25,574 nt of DNA from Bacteroidales bacterium UBA4347 (GTDB lineage Bacteria; Bacteroidota; Bacteroidia; Bacteroidales; P3): contig DGTB01000065.1 of assembly GCA_002394185.1 (NCBI GenBank), positions 3,378-28,951 on the forward strand, given 5' to 3'. This document shows positions 22,314 through 25,574 of this stretch, piece by piece; position 1 is the first letter of the stretch, and every line of letters starts with the position of its first letter. The position numbers and the translations under genes are program-made. The notes beneath the pieces are model-generated. The model was not told the origin of the DNA and searched no databases. It saw only the letters and a list, made by a program, of their open reading frames with translations.

Positions 22314-24424
22314 AAAAGATATGGATTTTTGTGTTGCCGCTGCTGTTGGCGGCCTGTAGTTCAAAGCTCGAAATGGTGGAACTGACCGACTGGCAGTTTG
22401 AATACAACGGCAAGTGGTATCCGGCGACGGTGCCGGGATTCATCCACACCGACCTGATGGCCAACGGCCTTATCCCCGACCCCTACTACGGCACCAACGA
22501 GGACTCGGTGCAATGGATAGCGAACAGAGAGTGGAAGTACCGCACTGTATTGAGCAAGGAGGAGTTATCCAGGATGGTGAGGAATGAGATACCTCCCAAC
22601 GACACTATTTGGCTCACTTTCGAGGGGTTGGCCGGACGCGCTGAGATCCTTGTCCAGTGCTATTTAGGCTCTTCCGCAGCCGCTATTGGAGATTTTGTTG
22701 ACAATATGTTTGTCGAACATACTGTCCCCATCGAGATATGGGGCAAGTTTGACAGCATAGTCATCCAATTATTTTTCCAGTACCCTTACGATTCGGACTC
22801 GCTGCGCGAAGCGAACTACGGCATCACGCTCCCCGAACGGCGCGCCTTCACGCGCATAGCGCCCTACCAGCAGGGCTGGGACTGGGGTCCCAAGCTGCAA
22901 ACCTGCGGCATCTGGAAGAGAGTATACATCACCAACAGAAAACCGGATAATCCGGAAAATCCGGGAATTCCGGAGAAACCGGAAAAAACGGAAAAGCCGG
23001 AACACCCTGTAACTCTGCGGCAGGAGCAAGACTCTATCGGCCAAAGCTTCACATTCTACCGTGACGGCAAGCCCATCTTCATCAAGGGCGCCAACTGGAT
23101 ACCCATACACTCGTTCCCCGTGCTGGACAGCGCCAACCGCGCCCGCTGCCGCCACCTGCTCTGCTCCGCCAAGGAGGCCGGCTTCAACATGATACGCATC
23201 TGGGGCGGCGGCATCTACGAGCACGACTACTTCTACGACCTCTGCGACTCCCTTGGCCTCATGGTCTGGCAGGACTTCGTCTTCGCCGGCACCCCCTACC
23301 CTGACAACGAGAAGATGCTGAACAGTATCGACCGCGAGGCACGGCAACAGGTGGCCCGCCTATCGAAGCACCCTTGCATCGTCCTTTGGTGCGGCAACAA
23401 CGAGGTGAAGAACGGCTGGGAAGACTGGGGCTGGCAGGGCCAGTTCAACTGGACACCCGAGCAGCGCACCCGCCTGGAGAAGGCCATGGACACCATTTTC
23501 GGGTACACTAGTACAACTAGCAATACCAGTTCCACCAGCATCCTCGCCAAGGCTGTCCGCGACTGCGACCCGCTGCAGCGCCCCTACATCACCACCTCGC
23601 CGCTCTACGGTTGGGGCCACCCCGAGTGCGTCACCCACGGCGACAGCCACTACTGGGGCGTATGGTGGGGCGAACTGCCCTTCGAGGTATACCGCGAAAA
23701 GACCGGCCGCTTCATGAGCGAGTACGGCTTCCAGAGCTACCCCATGATGAGCACCATCCGCCAGTTCTGCCCCGAAGACCAGCTCAGCATCGACTCCCCC
23801 ACCCTCCGCAACCACCAGAAGCACGGCCGTGGCCGCGAGATTATCGACAAAGCCATGCGTCAATATTACGGCTTCGACAGCAAAAGTTTAAGCCTCACAA
23901 ACTATGCTTACGTCAGTCAGTTGCTACAAGCCTGGGGTGTCGGCTATGGCATCCTCCAGCACCTCCTGCAGCAGCCCCACTGCATGGGCACCCTCTACTG
24001 GCAGCTCAACGACTGCTGGCCCGTGGCCTCGTGGAGCAGCATCGACTACTATGGCAATTGGAAGGCCCTGCACTACCGTGCACAGGCCCTCTTTGCAAAC
24101 GATGCCAATCTCGAGAAATGGAGTCAGTACTACACCGTCTACCCCAAGGACCGCACCTATCCCGAGGCCAAGTACAACATCAGCCAGTCGTGGCAGAGCG
24201 ACGGCAAGCTGGTGGTGACAATCAAAGCCCTCACCGACCTCTACGACGTCTACATCGACACCGACCCTCACATCAACGGCCACTTCTCACGCAACTTCGT
24301 CGACCTGCGCGAAGGCCAGACGCTGCGCACAGTCTTCCACCCCGTTGACCCCAAAGCCGACGTAAAAAAAGTCAAAATAAAGATAAAAAACCTGAACGAA
24401 ATCTACCGCTACAACGGCAAGTAA
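22310..24424 (+). CDS. GH2 beta-mannosidase-like lipoprotein, two linker domains missing
   Basis: From the ATG overlapping the upstream stop, the product has 704 residues with a lipobox LLAACSS (Cys16). Domain 1 (about 22-208) has WQFEYNGKWYPATVPGFIHTDL and APYQQGWDWGPKLQTCGIWK. The catalytic barrel (about 245-600) has FIKGANWIP, MIRIWGGGIYE, acid/base Glu365 in LWCGNNE, nucleophile Glu471 in FMSEYGFQSYP, and TLYWQLNDCWPVASWSSIDY. Bacteroidota homologues are about 820-860 residues. Here the Ig-like domain expected after domain 1 is replaced by a PEKPEKTEKPE run (211-233). The second Ig-like domain after the barrel is also nearly absent: FANDANLEKW runs straight into the terminal domain. It should cleave terminal beta-mannose if active. 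Domain boundaries are estimated by eye. Confidence 0.88.
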   Translation: MKKIWIFVLPLLLAACSSKLEMVELTDWQFEYNGKWYPATVPGFIHTDLMANGLIPDPYYGTNEDSVQWIANREWKYRTVLSKEELSRMVRNEIPPNDTIWLTFEGLAGRAEILVQCYLGSSAAAIGDFVDNMFVEHTVPIEIWGKFDSIVIQLFFQYPYDSDSLREANYGITLPERRAFTRIAPYQQGWDWGPKLQTCGIWKRVYITNRKPDNPENPGIPEKPEKTEKPEHPVTLRQEQDSIGQSFTFYRDGKPIFIKGANWIPIHSFPVLDSANRARCRHLLCSAKEAGFNMIRIWGGGIYEHDYFYDLCDSLGLMVWQDFVFAGTPYPDNEKMLNSIDREARQQVARLSKHPCIVLWCGNNEVKNGWEDWGWQGQFNWTPEQRTRLEKAMDTIFGYTSTTSNTSSTSILAKAVRDCDPLQRPYITTSPLYGWGHPECVTHGDSHYWGVWWGELPFEVYREKTGRFMSEYGFQSYPMMSTIRQFCPEDQLSIDSPTLRNHQKHGRGREIIDKAMRQYYGFDSKSLSLTNYAYVSQLLQAWGVGYGILQHLLQQPHCMGTLYWQLNDCWPVASWSSIDYYGNWKALHYRAQALFANDANLEKWSQYYTVYPKDRTYPEAKYNISQSWQSDGKLVVTIKALTDLYDVYIDTDPHINGHFSRNFVDLREGQTLRTVFHPVDPKADVKKVKIKIKNLNEIYRYNGK
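22943..23005 (+). repeat. 9-bp repeat (seven units) inside the mannosidase gene
   Basis: Seven contiguous units: CCGGATAAT, CCGGAAAAT, CCGGGAATT, CCGGAGAAA, CCGGAAAAA, ACGGAAAAG, CCGGAACAC. The 9-bp period yields a three-residue protein repeat (PDN PEN PGI PEK PEK TEK PEH). It lies exactly between domain 1 and the strand leading into the catalytic barrel. Confidence 0.95.
23504..23539 (+). repeat. 9-bp repeat inside the mannosidase gene, second array
   Basis: Units TACACTAGT, ACAACTAGC, AATACCAGT, TCCACCAGC occupy 23504-23539 and encode YTSTTSNTSSTS at about residues 399-410. This is a surface loop before the conserved segment RPYITTSPLYG. The unit is a different class from the CCGG array upstream. 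Confidence 0.7.
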
Positions 24425-25029
24425 ATCACCTTCTTGGTCTCGAAGAATTCCTCTTCGAACCACTCGCTGATGTCCCACGTCTTCACCTTGTGGCGGAAGG
24501 TGAAGAGCTCGTTGGTGAGGTCTCCGCCCTTGAGGTACAGGATGCCGTTGCGCAGCTTGTTGTACTGCGTCTTGGAAATCTTGCCCTTCACCCACGGAAC
24601 AAACTCGCCCAGCGTGGTGACAGCACGCGAGACAACGAAGTCATACTCCCCGTCCAACTGCTCGGCGCGTATCTGCATCGCCTTGCTGTTGGTCAAACCC
24701 AGACGGCCGATTACATCATTCACCACCTTGATTTTCTTCCCGATGGAGTCAATCAGCGTAAAACGGGCATCGGGGAACATGATGGCCAGCGGCACCCCTG
24801 GAAAACCGCCGCCGGTGCCCACATCGAGCACCTCGGTCATGGAGGCGAACTCCATCACCTTGGCGATGGCCAGCGAGTGAAGCACATGATGCTCATAGAA
24901 GTGTTCCATGTCCTTGCGCGAAATAACGTTGATCTGCGAATTCCACTCCTCGTACAATGGCAACAGAGCGGCCAGTTGTTCACGCTGCCGCTCTGTCAAG
25001 TTCGGGAAATATTTCAGAATGATATCCAT
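24409..25029 (-). CDS. rsmG: 16S rRNA (guanine-527-N7) methyltransferase RsmG
   Basis: RsmG (GidB) methylates N7 of G527 in 16S rRNA; loss gives low-level streptomycin resistance in several bacteria. The 206-residue product is of normal length. It has LLPLYEEWNSQINVISRKD, the SAM-binding loop VLDVGTGGGFPGVPLAIMFPD (about 68-88), LIDSIGKKIKVV and DFVVSRAVTTL. The ATG overlaps the rpoD stop by one base. The 3' end overlaps the convergent mannosidase gene by 16 bp, so no terminator separates them. Confidence 0.96.
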   Translation of the reverse strand: MDIILKYFPNLTERQREQLAALLPLYEEWNSQINVISRKDMEHFYEHHVLHSLAIAKVMEFASMTEVLDVGTGGGFPGVPLAIMFPDARFTLIDSIGKKIKVVNDVIGRLGLTNSKAMQIRAEQLDGEYDFVVSRAVTTLGEFVPWVKGKISKTQYNKLRNGILYLKGGDLTNELFTFRHKVKTWDISEWFEEEFFETKKVIYLPL

Positions 25030-25574
25030 TAGAGATATGCTTTCAGGTGTTTGCTCTTGCTGCTGGTCTTCAGGCGCTTGATGCCCTTCTCCTTGATCTG
25101 TCGCACACGCTCGCGGGTGAGGTTGAACTTCATTGCAATTTCATCCAGACTCAGCGGATGAGGCAACCCAATGCCGAAATACATCTTGATGACCTCGCGC
25201 TCATACTCCGTCAGCGTCGAGAGCGAACGCTCAATCTCCTGCGACAGGCTCTCCTGCATCAGTTTGCTGTCGGTCGGGGGAGTGTCCTCGTTGGGCAGCA
25301 CGTCGACGAAGTTCACATCCTCGTCGCTGGCCAACGGGGCGTCAATGCTCACATGGCGTCCGCTGATGCCCATGATGGCCTTAATCTTGTCTTCGGGAAT
25401 ATCCAGCAGCTCGGCCAGCTCCTCCTCTGAAGGCGGACGTTCCAGCTGCTGCTCCAGTTTGGAAATCTCTTTTTTCAGTTTGTTCAAAGCACCCAACTGA
25501 TTGCTCGGCAGTCGCACAATGCGGCTGTTCTCGGCAATGGCCTGCAGGATGCTCTGGCGAATCCACCACACGGC
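25029..25574 (-). CDS. rpoD: Primary sigma factor RpoD, C-terminal part (5' end outside window)
   Basis: Only the last 181 residues are visible; the frame is open to the right edge and begins AVWWIRQSILQAIAENSRIVRLP, the end of sigma region 2.4 into region 3. Region 3 follows (RPPSEEELAELLDI), then region 4 with LTEYEREVIKMYFGIG and the helix-turn-helix LSLDEIAMKFNLTRERVRQIKEKGIKRLK. This matches the housekeeping sigma of Bacteroidota, the factor that reads the TTG-19-TAnnTTTG promoters seen in this window. The stop overlaps the rsmG start by one base, which suggests cotranscription with rsmG. Confidence 0.96.
   Translation of the reverse strand, partial: AVWWIRQSILQAIAENSRIVRLPSNQLGALNKLKKEISKLEQQLERPPSEEELAELLDIPEDKIKAIMGISGRHVSIDAPLASDEDVNFVDVLPNEDTPPTDSKLMQESLSQEIERSLSTLTEYEREVIKMYFGIGLPHPLSLDEIAMKFNLTRERVRQIKEKGIKRLKTSSKSKHLKAYL

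Overview
This window looks like chromosomal DNA from an anaerobic member of the Bacteroidota, most likely the order Bacteroidales, with rather GC-rich coding sequence. The evidence is threefold. Four start regions carry the Bacteroidota -7 box TAnnTTTG, two of them with a TTG 19 bp upstream. Several genes belong to families typical of the phylum: a TlpA-like lipoprotein, a SurA-type chaperone trio, a DUF486 protein and a GH2 mannosidase lipoprotein. The last gene encodes a primary sigma factor of the short Bacteroidota type. HydF implies an [FeFe]-hydrogenase and therefore fermentative metabolism. I saw no rRNA, tRNA, CRISPR array, prophage or complete transposon.

Layout. (1) 1-6306, minus strand, reads as one run: guaB, a two-domain parvulin protein, a SurA-like lipoprotein without parvulin domain, a SurA homologue and a MoxR ATPase that runs off the left edge. 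This is a periplasmic outer-membrane-protein folding block led by IMP dehydrogenase. (2) 6307-6698 is a divergent intergenic region with two promoters and an 11-bp repeat element. (3) 6699-13104, plus strand, is a tightly packed run: thioredoxin-like lipoprotein, outer-membrane-barrel candidate, ribF, a nitrilase-family amidase and mutS2, with start and stop codons overlapping or abutting. (4) 13101-17321, minus strand, holds two tandem paralogous secreted proteins of unknown function. (5) 17322-17712 is a second divergent intergenic region with the same kind of 11-bp repeat element. (6) 17713-24424, plus strand: hydF, a cytidylate-kinase-like gene, folA, cinA, a DUF486 membrane protein, a small membrane protein and a shortened GH2 beta-mannosidase. 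(7) 24409-25574, minus strand: rsmG and the 3' part of rpoD.

The most unusual content is not a gene. Scattered through the window are short degenerate tandem repeats with periods of 7, about 8, 9 or 11 bp. They lie in intergenic DNA, across gene ends, and in frame inside conserved genes (mutS2, ribF, hydF, the mannosidase, the signal peptide of a barrel protein). The same unit sequences recur at pairs of unrelated loci. Several copies have an inverted partner and can form hairpins. One 35-nt version ends exactly on the start codon of two unrelated genes 16.5 kb apart. In the mannosidase a seven-unit 9-bp array stands where an Ig-like domain is expected. I read this as a dispersed short-repeat system that inserts into or expands in linkers, gene ends and leaders. 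I know of no established name for it in this phylum; the closest described analogy is the short tandemly repeated repetitive sequences of cyanobacteria.
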